Source: Drosophila pseudoobscura (Eukaryota > Arthropoda > Insecta > Diptera > Drosophilidae). Taken from it: 64,000 nucleotides of DNA. The notes beneath the pieces were generated by a model that was not told the origin of the DNA, made no database searches, and saw nothing but the letters and a program-made list of their open reading frames with translations. The translations under genes and the position numbers were made by a program. Position 1 is the first letter of the stretch, and each line of letters starts with the position of its first letter. The DNA lies in assembly GCF_009870125.1 (NCBI RefSeq), contig NC_046680.1, positions 17,441,501 through 17,505,500 of the forward strand, written 5' to 3'. This document shows, piece after piece, positions 46,488 through 58,619 of this stretch.

Positions 46488-49400
46488 TAGGAAAGGAATA
46501 TCTTTGGAAATCCAATCGGATGTACGTATTTAATTATATAAGACATCACTCAAAGACCAAAACGAAGTGAATAAATTAAACGCAGCTCTGTTTGTATCCC
46601 TTTTATGTCAATTGCTTTTCAGACAGTCGCTGGCAGCCTGCCACATCGAGATACAGTATGTAGAACTTAAGAGTACGTATCCTTTTGGCATTGGAAACCA
46701 AATAAATATCATAACGAAGCAACTCCAGTGGGGCCTCAAGTGAGGACAGTTCAATGTATAACTAATAGGTTTCCTGTCGAGTGGAGGAGGTCCTTGCAAA
46801 TCCTTGCACAGCGACTGCCGGAAGCAAGCAAGCACTCCTTGCATGGCAACGGATGTTGCCTGACTGCGTTCTCCCAGCCCCTCTGTTGTGAGGGGAGGGA
46901 AGCCTTACCCTTGCTCACACTGGGTTTTCCAAAAATCTTCTAGTCTTTATGCTTCTCCCATTGAAGGGAAGTAGTAGTTACAGTAGACTTTGAAACTCTT
47001 CAACACTAAAGCATTCGTACGGGGGCTTCAGGTCTTAGACAACCTCGAAGGCGGAGCCAATTCAACAGAAATACATTTCAATACCTCATCCACACACGGC
47101 ACGTAATCAACGGGAAAAGGCAGCCCTACGGCAAGCCCTAAAGTCGGCAATATATCCCGTGCACCAGTACGAGTACGAGTACTTTTCACACTTCAGCGAT
47201 GACAAATCGGTTAAGTCAAACGTAAGTGTACGCTAATTGGAACGAGACAGGTCACAAGCCGATTCCTGGCAGGCGATTCATTAGCCACACAACAAACGCA
47301 CGGATAAGGGGGACACCGCAATGACCACCAAGAACAGCCACAACCACAGCCAGAACCGGAGCCTATGTAAGTAGTGGAGTGGCAGTGCCCCACTTTCAGG
47401 GCCACAGTCGCACTGACATTAATTAGGGATTGCATAATTTACAGCTGTACAGTTGTAAGTGTAACTGTTGCTGCTGTTCCTGCCACCGCGCTGCACTGGC
47501 CAACTTCCGGCAGTGCAACCTGGCGTATACGCAACGAGCCAGCCGGCTAATTGAGTTATAATGCTAAGCGGCAATTTATGGCGAGAAGCAGGAGCACCAG
47601 CAGCAGCCAGGACCGACCGTCTTCAGACATAAATCACCACGCAATACAGCGCCGGGAAGGCCGCCCCCCTGGGTTATTTAATATATCCCATAAATATGTT
47701 TCTGTCCAATATTCCCCTCCCTGTCTTTCGGACATATTTTTCCCCCTTTCGCCAGCCGACAACTGCAGCTTGACTGCAAAGTTTCTCAGCGGAAATGGCA
47801 AACAGCAAACTGAAAGTTGTGAGATATTTTCAGTATTTCCTTGGTAGATTTTCGCGTTTATTAAGAAAAATGATGAAGTTGCCCTCGCTACCAGAACTAA
47901 GCCACGCCACCACCACCACCACGGTATACCCCGACCCGCCCATATCCCTTGTAATTTTTATACAACTTGTTATGAATAGTTTGTTGTGGCAAGGGTCCTG
48001 CCAGAAAGTTGGTTCGAAAACTTTGCAAGTCTCCCGAAATCCCGAAACCACGGGAACCATTTGATCCAATTGGAGTCAATGATTGCGCTGGAAAAATAAC
48101 CAAGCTCTGTCCACGAAATTTCTTCTGCAGTTCAGTATGTGATATATAATCGGACGTATATTATAATACAGGCTTAAAATATAAATGATAATATTGGCGG
48201 AACTTTATGAGACGCGGCAAGGGCCGCAGATCTAATTCATCTAATAAACATTCAAGCAACATATCAATGGAGTAAGGAATCTATCGATGAATGATTTTCA
48301 CTATTTCAAAATCGTACCCACACGTGTGCTCAGGCCACCAGAAATTTATGATAGTCGCCGACAAAAGTCCCATTTAGATAAGGAACCACCAATCATTCAT
48401 TCGTTAGGCGATAAGTTGTAGACGCAAATTAAAGCAGAGGATTGTCCATCTACCGAGATACCTAAGCAAAACATTCGAGTTGAAACTGGATCAGCTGATC
48501 TACCGAGGAGGAAGCGGACGCTAACTTTTGTAAGGACTCTTCAAGCCATTTGCATTGGTGGTCCAATCTGAATGGCTCCGTGGAACTCCCAATGGTCTGA
48601 TCCATCCAAATCAATTTTGGCTCATGCATAAGCAAGCAGCTGCCAATTGGAATGCGATTTCGCACTTGTGCATTAAATATTTGATGACTTTCACACCGAA
48701 TCATGGCCAAGACCAAGGCATTGGTATACTCCCTTTTCCTATTTTCATTCTTATTTTTTCACATTCCATTCGGGATTGCGACTCAACGGGAAAGCGTGGA
48801 GTGAATGGGAAATGCAAAACAATTTGGTAACAAGCAAAATGCATCAAATCTCATGGACGTCGAAGCTGGGCCCGGACCCGGACCCGGGCTGGGACTGGGA
48901 CTGGGACTGGGATTGCGATTGGGGGACACTCGGAAAGACTGGAGTGGCGAAAAGAGAAACCAAAGCTGTTGCAAAAACATGTCCCATTAAGTGCACGGAT
49001 AGAGGGAGCCGCCAGATAGACAGGCAGATGGACAGGCGGCAGGCAGGAACTCTGAGGGTCTTGAGTGCTTTTATTGCTGCCGGAACTCTGTGTTGCATTT
49101 GCCTTTGAAGCTGACACTGATGTTGATACTGATGCTGATGCTGAAGCTGATGCTGGAGATGGCTTCCGCATCGTTTTTTGCCTTTCTACGAGTACGAGTA
49201 TGTGCCTCCCCTTCTTGGTTATGCAATTGTACTTAAATGTAATGGTTGTGCTTCAGCTGCAGCCGGAATAAGAGTCGGAATAAGAGCCGGAATCAAGTGA
49301 AATTTACATGTACGAGTCAATATTAATGGTGCCCCAACTAGTGGTCCAGATATGAACTGTGAAAGTAAGTTTCCCTCAGTAAGACGCTGCAACTGGTTTG

Positions 49401-49875
49401 ACCTACTTGTGGCCCTTGGTCTGTCTCTGTCTCTGTCTCTATCTCTGGCTCCATCTTTGCATCCACACTGTCGCACAAATCAGTGGCCCCTTAACCGCTG
49501 ACAGCACACCAACCCCGGACCACTTTAACCCTAATTAACGCGACGCTTTCGTCCTCGTTGCCATCAGTTTTCCTTCATTATGCAGGACGCTTTTTTCTGA
49601 AATAGAGATGATGCTGGCGCTGATTGCTGGTTGCTGGTGCTCAAGTCTCAGGCCAGAACTTGGCAGTGGTTGCTCCACTGAATTTCAATGGACCGTCAGT
49701 TCTTGTGGCTTGCATTTCACTGGGGGCTTAATTATGATACTTCATTAGTTTAATTAGTCTGTGTGTCGGTTCAGTCTTGTTAGACTGAAGGTGGAAGCAC
49801 ATATACATATATATGTACATATCTACATAGCTAGGTAAGATGAATGAAGAAGGACACCTAAGTACGAATACTTCG
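46488..49875. other. Intergenic DNA, no gene seen
   Basis: Starts with the 3'UTR of exchanger 1 (AATAAA near 46570). The rest has no supportable gene. It has several hexameric minisatellites: CTGGGA/GGACCC units at 48866-48920, GATGCT-like units near 49112-49160 and CTGTCT units at 49421-49452. Confidence 0.5.
48866..48920. repeat. GGACCC / CTGGGA hexamer minisatellite
   Basis: A run of GACCCG followed by at least four GGGACT units. GC-rich islet in otherwise AT-rich intergenic DNA. Confidence 0.75.
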
Positions 49876-52213
49876 TTACATTGGATTGAAGAGCTGGTCC
49901 CTTGAGAATTCGTGCACAATGTCCATCTCCACGCCAGTGCAATAAATAATGAATATTACAAATATCAGCCACATGAAGATGCCTGCCGATCGGCGGGCGT
50001 TGAAATTGAAGATCATGCACCACCACAATGTGGCCACGATGGTGATCATGAGGAATATGTAGCAGTTTTCGCCGTGCTCGCCATACAGCCAGAATGCAGC
50101 ACCAGCCGTGCGAACTTTTGTATTAAAGGCAAAGGGAATGGCCATGGTAACCACAAGAGCTGGGGGCAAAGGAGAGGTATGTTATATTGAGACCATACGA
50201 AATCCTGCCGATTTACCAAACACGGGACCGCCTATAATGGCCGCAAAGGCCATTTTCTCGTAGCCCTGCAGGGCCAGGTTGGAGTTGGCTATTATGTCCG
50301 CCATCGCATTGGACACTGAGCCAAAGGTGATGGCCATGAAGTTTCCGGATAGATTGAAGACAATGCCCACAATGGAAGTTAGCACCTCCATTTCGCTGGC
50401 ACACACCCAGATGATAACGACTGAGCTGCTAAAACTGAATATGATGAACATCTACGGGGCGAAGATGGGAGAGAGTGAGGAGGAGCATTTGCAGATCTTT
50501 CGAAACGCAGATCTTCCTTTCTTACAATGTGATAGAAGGGCGGCACATCTGTGCGACTGTGAATGAGGACAGCAGTGGCCAGAGGCAGTGTCACACAGGG
50601 AGTCCACATGGAGATGTCCAAATTGGGGACTATGTACCAGGCGTAGTACTTACTGGTGGCCGAAGCTAAAGGAAAGAGGACGAGAAATGGCGATTAAGAT
50701 AATATTATGGACCCCTGTGGAATACCGACAATGCACCAGGGTGATCATGAGGAAAGGGTTCGTGATGATCTGCGTACAGTTGAGCAGCTTGCTCCAGCCG
50801 TGCTTGTCCTTCTCAAAGTCCACAACGGGGATAAATAAAATGAGGAAAAAGGTGAGTGGGCTTTTGACGATCAGAAGAATGCGCTGACACCAGCCAGCCA
50901 ACTTCCATTCCGCCTCGTCAATGGGATTGAGAGACTCAAAGAACTCGGTGAGTAGAAAGAGGTTCTTCGGATTTCCCACATTATAGAAGATAGTTCGGTT
51001 GGCTATATGGTCAACGACTGGGGGACGAATTCTCTGCTTCGGTGTGTTGAAGAAGAATACCTTCTCGATTGATCCAGTCATTTCTCGATTGATCTGTTTA
51101 GTGTCATTGATGTTTAATTCGTCATCCCGTTCCAGCTCATTCAATAAGCGCTTTTTCTCAGCGACCACGCTTGCGTTGCCAGGTGAAGTTTGCAATTGGT
51201 TAACTTCCCTTCGAAGTTCTACGACGATCAAATAGAAAAATGGGAATGTTGGCTACGATTTCTGCATATGTTCAGGCCTTACTCCTTATGGTGTAGCGCA
51301 GCAGCAACAGATCCAGTATATTGATAATCAGATAGGAAAAATAAATGCCCATCAACACTAATCCAAGCCATAGGAAATGGTTATTTTCCAGTAGAATATT
51401 GAATATGCAACGGAATGAACATACCAATAGACTCTGTGGCGGTCACGTTTCCCTCACTGAATATTATGGAACGGAGCATTATCAGACTGAGGAGCAGGAA
51501 CAGAAGATCCCGGACGGTGCTGGGGCCATTCATCTTGAAGGGCTTCAGAAAGCAGACCATACCCCCACTGAGCAGGATTATAGCGAGGCAATTTCCCACA
51601 GTTATCGTGAATATCGGTGCGTCGGCCCGAATGGGCATTAGATTGGCTATCAGATCGGGACATGTATTGCCAAAGGCCAAGAGTGTAACGCCCGCCAGGT
51701 ACTCATTCATGTGCAGCTTCATGGAAACGATCTTCATGGTAGGCGCGAAGCTGCGGAATTGGATTGGGTAGCAGCTAGCATTGAATTGAGAGGAGAGCAC
51801 CACTCGTTCCCCACTTACAACACGTCAATGGTTAGAGTCATGACAAAGAGAAAGGCAATCACAACCAGGCAAAACAGCACCATCACCTCGATCTCCGTTA
51901 TCATATCGGATATATGGAACGCACAGTACATCATCTTGAAGTAGTTGAACAGATTGATGATGTTCTGACAGTCCAGCACTTGTTGGGTCATCATGCAGCG
52001 TCTATCATATGGCAGTTTCATCACCGTCATGCAGCTCATCTGCTTCAACGCGGGAAATGCTAATGATGACTAGGAAGCCTTAAAGGATTCAAGTTGACTT
52101 ACGTTCTTGAGATAGGTATAGAACTCATGGTCCAAGTATGTCCAGTTCAATTTATCATCTTGATCAGTCGATATGCGGATAGGGATTCGTTCGGGATTTG
52201 ATGTAGGAACCAT
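49876..52213 (-). CDS. NCLX/SLC8B1-like cation exchanger, paralogue 2
   Basis: 626 residues from eight exons: 52103-52213, 51819-52039, 51425-51750, 51283-51357, 50730-51218, 50526-50665, 50217-50451, 49876-50159. Lengths of 221, 326, 75, 140 and 235 recur in paralogues 3 and 4. Start ATG at 52213 (MVPTSNPERIPIR); exon 2 begins MSCMTVMKLPYDRRC. Alpha-1: YLAGVTLLAFGNTCPD, intact. Alpha-2: FGSVSNAMADIIAN..GGPVFA. The conserved Asn is kept but the Gly before it is Ser, the Gly of GD is Ala, and the distal Asn of GGxxFN is Ala. The donor of exon 5 (CATT|GTCGGT) is weak but is fixed by frame and by the paralogues. It is divergent from PGRP-SC1 (391 bp). Confidence 0.88.
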
Positions 52214-52604
52214 TATTACAACTATTTTTTAAAAGTACAAAGCTTTGAAGGAAATCGAAGAAACACCTATATTCATATTCGTAGAGTCTTTCAACCAAAA
52301 CAGACATATGTATTCCCCTGGAGGAAAATAGCAGAAACCAGAAATAGCACTGTGATTGCCAGCCAAGATGTCGACCCCGGCGATTTGATAAGGAGCCACC
52401 GTATAAATCAATATCAGAGAATTGTTTACTCCTAGGTGCTTCCCCTAATCATAGCCCATAATATGAATGGGAGAAAAGACTGTTAGTGGCATTGTAAATC
52501 AGTTTTATATGCCTCGATAAGACCCCGTTACAGTGGATCGGTTTGGTATAAAAGCACCGCAGCGGCGAAGGGCTTCTTCATCAGAACCATCACAGTCTAT
52601 AGTC
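52214..52604. promoter_or_regulatory. Divergent promoter region exchanger 2 / PGRP-SC1 (first copy)
   Basis: On the right side, GATAAG at 52516-52521 and TATAAAA at 52547-52553 serve PGRP-SC1. The block from 52483 rightward is duplicated at 58498. The left part serves exchanger 2 and is not duplicated. Confidence 0.7.
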
Positions 52605-53162
52605 ATGGTGTCCAAAGTTGCTCTTCTTCTCGCCGTGCTGGTGTGCAGCCAGTACATGGCGCAAGGCGTCTACGTCGTCTCCAAGGCGGAGTGGGGCGGC
52701 CGTGCACCCAGCTGGACTGTAGCCTTGGGCAACTATCTCGGCTACGCCATCATCCATCACACGGCCGGCTCCTACTGCGAGACCCGCGCCGCGTGCGGAG
52801 CTGTCCTGCGCAGCGTCCAGAACTACCACATGGACTCCCTGGGCTGGCCCGACATCGGCTACAACTTCCTCATTGGCGGCGACGGCAGTGTGTACGAGGG
52901 CCGTGGCTGGAACCGCATGGGTGCCCATGCCGCCGAGTGGAACCCCTACAGCATTGGCATCAGCTTCCTGGGCAACTACAACTGGGACACCCTGGAGCCA
53001 AACATGATCGCCGCTGCCAAGGAACTGCTCAACGACGCCGTCAACCGTGGCCAGATCAGCTCCGGATACGTTCTCTATGGCCATCGCCAGGTCAGCGCCA
53101 CCGAGTGCCCCGGCACCCACATCTGGAACGAGATCCGCGGCTGGTCCCACTGGTCCGGCTAG
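52483..53162 (+). repeat. 680-bp near-identical PGRP-SC1 block, copy 1
   Basis: Pairs with 58498-59177 at a constant offset of 6015 and no indel. Four substitutions seen by eye: two in the promoter, two synonymous in the CDS. It includes the proximal promoter and the whole CDS but neither the distal promoter nor the 3'UTR. Confidence 0.93.
52605..53162 (+). CDS. PGRP-SC1: Peptidoglycan recognition protein SC1, first copy (amidase)
   Basis: Secreted zinc N-acetylmuramoyl-L-alanine amidase of 185 residues. It cleaves peptidoglycan in the gut lumen and thereby damps IMD signalling. The signal peptide is about 1-20 (MVSKVALLLAVLVCSQYMAQ). The PGRP/amidase_2 domain fills the rest. Zinc ligands are His51 (IIHHTA), His160 (YGHRQ) and Cys168 (ATECPG), with catalytic Tyr86 (DIGYNF), so it should be active. 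The Cys58-Cys64 pair fits the conserved PGRP disulfide. Single exon. The ATG at 52605 is preferred to an upstream in-frame ATG at 52533 because the latter lies ahead of the TATA box (52547). It encodes exactly the same protein as the copy at 58620; D. melanogaster likewise has SC1a and SC1b with identical products. AATAAA is near 53184. Confidence 0.97.
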   Translation: MVSKVALLLAVLVCSQYMAQGVYVVSKAEWGGRAPSWTVALGNYLGYAIIHHTAGSYCETRAACGAVLRSVQNYHMDSLGWPDIGYNFLIGGDGSVYEGRGWNRMGAHAAEWNPYSIGISFLGNYNWDTLEPNMIAAAKELLNDAVNRGQISSGYVLYGHRQVSATECPGTHIWNEIRGWSHWSG

Positions 53163-53309
53163 GTTCTTCCGATAGAGACATATAAATAAACGACCCCGAG
53201 CACAAACATTTGTCATTAGACCGTTTTCATATAACCCACACAAAACTCCCCCATTTTTATTAGGGACAATAGGAATAAATACCGCATTGCAAGGAATCAG
53301 AAGTCAGAG

Positions 53310-55611
53310 TTACATGGGACTCTTTTGGATATCATCGTTGAAGCCGTGCACGAAGCCCCACTCCATGCCAGCTGTGTAAATAAAAAACAGCAGAAATATG
53401 AACCACAATAAAATGCCAGCGGAACGTCGCATAAGGAAGTTATAGAAGAAGCACCAGCACAATGTGCTTATGATAGTTATCATGATGAATACGTAACAGT
53501 TCTCCCCGTGGGTGCCGTATAGAGACGCCGTGCCATCTTGGCGAACACCCTCATTATACAATAGGGATATGCCGATGCTCATTATGTTGTCTGCAAACAA
53601 GAAGCAGAGCAGATGTCAGATGTTAGCGGTTCACTAGAAAGTCTAGACCCCCCACTTACTGAAAAGTGGTCCACCTATTATGGCCGCAAACACCATCTTC
53701 TCGTAGCCCTGCAGGACGAGGGTGGCGTTTGCTATTATATCCGCAGCCGCAATCGACACTGAGCCAAAGGTGATGGCCATGAAGTTTGAGGATATGTTGA
53801 AGACAATGGCAATGACAGTAGTTAGCACCTCAATTTCGCAGGTGCAAATCCAGATATTCACAATGGCAATGGTGAAGCTCAGGCCGACAAAGACCTAGGG
53901 GCGAGGAAGTGCTAGTGGCGTGGTGTGGTATGTGAATTATTGCCATTTCTTACGATATGGTAGAAGGGCGGCCGATCTGTGCGACTATGAGCGAAGACAG
54001 CTATGGCCAAAGGCACTGTCAGAAGGAAGGTCCACTTTGCGTAGGAAAATTGGAGTACGATGTACCAGCCGCTGAATTCGGAAACGATCATTGCTTAAAT
54101 GAAAACAATCTAAGGTAGGAATAATAAAGATTCACCGCATTCCTCCAATACATACAATGCACAAGGATAATGTAGATGAACGGAGCCGTAATGATCTGCG
54201 TGCAGTTGAGCAACTTGCTCCATCCGTGCTTTGCCTTCTCATAATCCACATAGGGAATGATCAAAAGCATTAGGAAAACCAGTGGACATCCAATGATCTG
54301 ATATAACCGAGATAACCTGCCACCCAGCTCCCAATCCTCCATATCAATGGGATTCAGTGACTCGAGGAAATCGCTGAACAGATACAAATTCTTCGGATTT
54401 CGGTCATCATGGAGCATTTTTCCAGTAGCAGTAAAGTCAACTGGCACATGATGGTCCAGCACCTTGGATGTGGTAAAGAAGGCGGCATTGGTATTCTTAA
54501 AGGCCCGATGTTTAGCCCTACGCCGGTAATCGGCAGTGTCTGTGATAACCATGTCGTCGTGAAGTTTTAGTTCATATATTGCTTGTCGTTTTTCTGCGAT
54601 CTCTTGGTCTCGTTGCGCGCCAGGAGGATGACCCATTAGTTCATGAATTTCCCTTCGAAGTTCTTGAAGAAGCAGATCGAAAATCCAGAAATTCGATTAA
54701 TTCGAAATTGGTTAAAAATGGCTTTCACTTACTTCTGATGCTATGGCGCTGAATGACGAGATCGAGTATATTGACAGATAAATATATAAAATAAATAGAA
54801 ATCACCACTGAGAATGAGAATGGGAATAACTTGAGAACAGTGCGACCGTAAGATATTGTAAGGAAGCATACCAAGACTTTTCAGAATGGTCACCTTTCCG
54901 CCGTGTAATATCATATATCGTGAAAGCTCCACAGAAAGCAGTAGAAACAGAAGGTCTCTGGTGGCGCAAGAACCGCTCAGCTTGAATGGCTTCAGAAAGC
55001 AGATAATACCCCCACTTAGGAGTATGATGACCAGTGCGTTGCCAATGACGATAGAAAATATCGACGCATTGCCCCTAACTGGCGCCAGATTGCCTATAAT
55101 GTCCGGTATTGCATTGCCAAAGGACAGTAGGGTAACACCCGTCAGGTACTCGTTCATATGCAGCCATACAGAGACGATTTTCAAGGCAGGAGTAAAGCTA
55201 TCCAAAAGAAGAAATGGAAGAACGGAAATGCATCAAAAGTCAATCATCCACTTACAATAGCCTAATGCTCGATGACATCAGCTCCAGAAATGCGAGGCAT
55301 ATCAGAACGAATAAAAACATCACGCAAATCTCCATAAATTGATCGGTAATTTTAAACGAGCAGTACATCATCCTAAAGTAGTTGAAGATATTCACGATTT
55401 TCTCGCAATTCTGCACTTCCGTGGCCATCTTGCAACGCTTGCTGTAAGGGAGTCTCATCACCATCGTACAGCTCATCTGCAACAGGAATATGGAAAATGT
55501 GCTGTGCGTACTCGTTGCAGGAATTAACAGCAGGCTACTTACATCCAATAGAAAGTGACCGAATTCATAGGAAACTCTAGAATCAGTTCCATTAAATTTC
55601 GTAACAGACAT
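53310..55611 (-). CDS. NCLX/SLC8B1-like cation exchanger, paralogue 3
   Basis: 617 residues, eight exons: 55543-55611, 55256-55476, 54872-55197, 54733-54807, 54156-54662, 53954-54093, 53660-53894, 53310-53590. Start MSVTKFNGTDSRVSYEFGHF. Exon 2 begins MSCTMVMRLPYSKRC. Alpha-1: YLTGVTLLSFGNAIPD, intact GN..PD. Alpha-2: FGSVSIAAADIIAN..GGPLFN; the Asn of the canonical GNSxxD is Ile, and the distal FN is retained. The central LNPIDMEDW and KHGWSKLLNC blocks are present. It converges on PGRP-SC1, with only 147 bp between the two stop codons; its poly(A) signal (AATAAA on the minus strand near 53254) lies inside that gap. Closest relative in the cluster appears to be paralogue 2. Confidence 0.9.
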
Positions 55612-55989
55612 TGTGCAGTTTCTTTCTTTACTTCAACTCGAGCGTAGACTAGAAAATTGAGTTTCGAATTAGTCAACAGACTGACGGGAATTGTACAACC
55701 AACTTTGTCTCTGTAAAAATCTGAAAAGCTCGAAACTCTGCTAATGAGAATAACCAATATCTGATGGCCTGTAATCTCGCAATGACGGAGTAGCACCTGC
55801 CGTTGCAATGCGTCTGGAGTTACGATAGACTGTATTTAGTCGATAAAGTCATAATGGAGCGCTACGGAAAGAGTAGAATGTTGAAATACGAGTATATGAA
55901 TATTTGGCTTTTCTGTTTCAGTCACAACTGCAATAAACTATATTTCAATCTACATACACATCTACAATCTGTATACACATCGCTTGGCA
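55612..55989. promoter_or_regulatory. 378-bp divergent promoter region, exchangers 3 and 4
   Basis: Space between the two divergent start codons. It contains palindrome-prone AT-rich sequence and no obvious TATA box. Regulation may be shared. Confidence 0.45.
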
Positions 55990-58321
55990 ATGAATAATTC
56001 ACAAGGAACTGACCCGTTCGCCATTCGATATGATCAGGTAAGTGATTTCCGATTTGTACAAGAAAGTGGACTTAAATTTTTGTTCACTTGTGTACACCGT
56101 AGATGAGCTGCTTTGCCATAATGGAGTATGCTTTTGAGGAACGATGCGCGTTGGCCCACAAGGTGCACGAGTGCGACATAGTCTCGACTTTGTCAAATTA
56201 TTTCTCCCTTCTGTACTGCGAGCTGAAAATACGACGCAGGATAGAAGAGTTGATCGCGCTATTCTTTATCTTGGTGTTAGTCCTTTCCCTGATGGTCACT
56301 ATTTCCAATGTCGTGGACTCTCAGTGAGTGAGTTTATCTGAGGGGAAGTTCTTTTGCTTATGTCCAGCTATCCCTCAGTTTCAGTCCCATGCTGAAGATT
56401 ATAGCGATGAAGATGGGCATGAGTCAGTACATAGCCGGGACTACGCTGGTCGCCTTGGGCAATACCCTTCCGGAGGCATTGGCAAACATGATGCCAGTGA
56501 GGTCCGAGGCCCCAATGTACTCCATATCCATTAGCAATTCGTTGACTCTCATCCTGGTAGGCGGCGGTGTGATCTGCTACCTCAAACCCTTCAAGATGAA
56601 TCCCCACAGCACCATGAGGGATCTCCTCTATCTGATACTGTCGTGTGAAGTCCTGACTTTCTTATTGTTACGTCCCAAAACAATTACACCTAGAGATGGG
56701 ATTTGTAAGGAGCTCTATTCTTTAATTCAAAAGAACACTTAGCCCTAAGCCAAGCCATTTACAATAGATCTGATCATTTTGTACGTCCTTTACTTGATCC
56801 TAATATTTACCGATCTAATCGGGCAGCGATTGACCATTAATTGTGAGTATTCTTTGCACAAAACTTTTCGAATTTATTTTCGTCAGTCGGAATGCCTCCA
56901 GCGTTGCGAAGACAGATTGATGAAGCATATCAGATGTCAGCATCAGAGGAACGAAATTACCAGATAAGGAAAATGGAGAACACTCTTAAGGAATTGGAAA
57001 AAGATCATCGCATAAGAATTCATCAATACGGGAATAAACGACGAAGTCTCTCTTGGAGAGGCTCCAGCGAGCATCCATCGAAATCTAGCCGGAGGATTTC
57101 ATTGGGATTCGCCACATCCTATCCAACAGGAGCAAATCCAGAAGTGGATTTTGAGGAAACACGCACGGTACTGTATTCGAGCAGTAATTCGAGGAACCGA
57201 TTTCTCTTCTCAGATTTCTTAGAGAACCTGATGCCCATAGATTTGGAGCGATGGCAATTTGTCGGATATTTGCGGCGGATCTTGATGATATTAAAAGCAC
57301 CTATAAAACTCATCTGTACATTATTTCTGCCCGTTGTGGACTACGAGATCTACAGGCACGGCTGGTGCAAGCTGCTCAACTGCATCCAGATAATCACTAC
57401 CCCCTTATTTGGGATCACTCTGATTCACTGTAAGTCCATATATATAGTATTGCTCTCGGCACACACTCTCACTCTCCACTCTCACATATGTAACTTGATT
57501 CTCCTTTACCTCAGCAATCATGTTGAATGAATTCACTGGATTTGTTATTATACCTCAATTCGCATATGCCCGGTGGAGTCTTTGCATCACAGTTCCCCTG
57601 GCTATCATTGTATTCGTGCATTCCCGAACCGATATACCACCCGTGTACCATTCGGTGAGTACTGAACTTCAAACCCATAGCGAAGCGCCTGGAATTAACC
57701 TAATACTCGTACTCCTACTCGCGTATCCCTCGATAGATGTTCCTTGGCTTGAATGCCGGCGGTTGTCTGCTAATAATGGGGATTTGTGCTGCCGAGCTGG
57801 AGATCCTGTGCTGCATTGCGGGACTGATCGTCTACCTTTCCGAGGGCTTCGTCGCAGTCACCTTCCGATCGATGGCCGGTTCCATCGATGACACGATTGT
57901 GGTTGTATCTCTGGCCTTGGAGGGGTACGAACAACTGGCCCTGGGCGCTATTCTTGGTGCCCCCATCTTTAGTAAGTCATGACATGGTAGTGTAGCCCGT
58001 ACCGTATCTATTGCGCTAACTTCCCAATCCCCTAATGAAGATATATTGGTTAGCATGGGATTGGCTATTCTGCTTCAGGAGACGGTCCGCCACGGCACTG
58101 CTTGGTTCCTCATTGGAAAGCATGGCATGAACTGTTACATCTTTTTGAATGTGGCCGTCATATCCATGTTGTTTTGGACCTTGACTTTCAACTACATCGC
58201 GCGCCGCTCAGCTGGGGTATTCTCATTTCTTTTGTACTTAATTTTTATCATTTTTGCCGCCTGCGTTGAGTGGAACGTGGTTCATGAGTTCTCCAAAGAT
58301 CTTCATGTGGATCCAAAATAA
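55990..58321 (+). CDS. NCLX/SLC8B1-like cation exchanger, paralogue 4
   Basis: 622 residues, eight exons: 55990-56037, 56103-56323, 56379-56704, 56768-56842, 56887-57429, 57515-57654, 57737-57971, 58041-58321. Start MNNSQGTDPFAIRYDQ, then MSCFAIMEYAFEERC. Exon 3 is taken from 56379 (CCCTCAG acceptor) rather than 56385, because this restores 326 nt and HFSPMLK, matching the paralogues. Alpha-1: YIAGTTLVALGNTLPE, where the invariant Asp is Glu. Alpha-2: FRSMAGSIDDTIVV..GAPIFN, with Asn replaced by Gly. This makes it the most altered of the four at the ion-binding positions. The central loop is longest here (exon 5 of 543 nt) and basic/Ser-rich. Confidence 0.9.
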
Positions 58322-58619
58322 AATCAAAAGGACCTATTTCCTAGCAGAAAACCCACCAAAAAACCAAACAACTAGGCAGTCAATGTGCCGTCCATGTGAT
58401 TTGATAAACCTAAGCCCCATTGGAATGGCCGATCTTATAAATCAGAGACCTGTGACGAGGCTAGCTCGGAGGTTCTTCCCCCAACGACAATTAATGATTA
58501 GTGGTATTGTAAATCAGTTTTATATGCCTCGATAAGACCCCGTTCCAGTGGATCGGTTTGGTATAAAAGCACCGCAGCGGCGAAGGGCTTCTTCATCAGA
58601 ACCATCACAGTCTATAGTC
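58322..58619 (+). promoter_or_regulatory. PGRP-SC1: Promoter of PGRP-SC1, second copy
   Basis: GATAAG at 58531-58536 and TATAAAA at 58562-58568. From 58498 onward the sequence matches the first copy with two substitutions ahead of the ATG. Left of 58498 similarity stops. Confidence 0.8.

Noticed and set aside
52590-53243. Long minus-strand frame over PGRP-SC1 (and its copies at 58605 and 62136)
   Set aside because: Mirror frames of GC-rich codons, seen on all three PGRP genes. No independent support.
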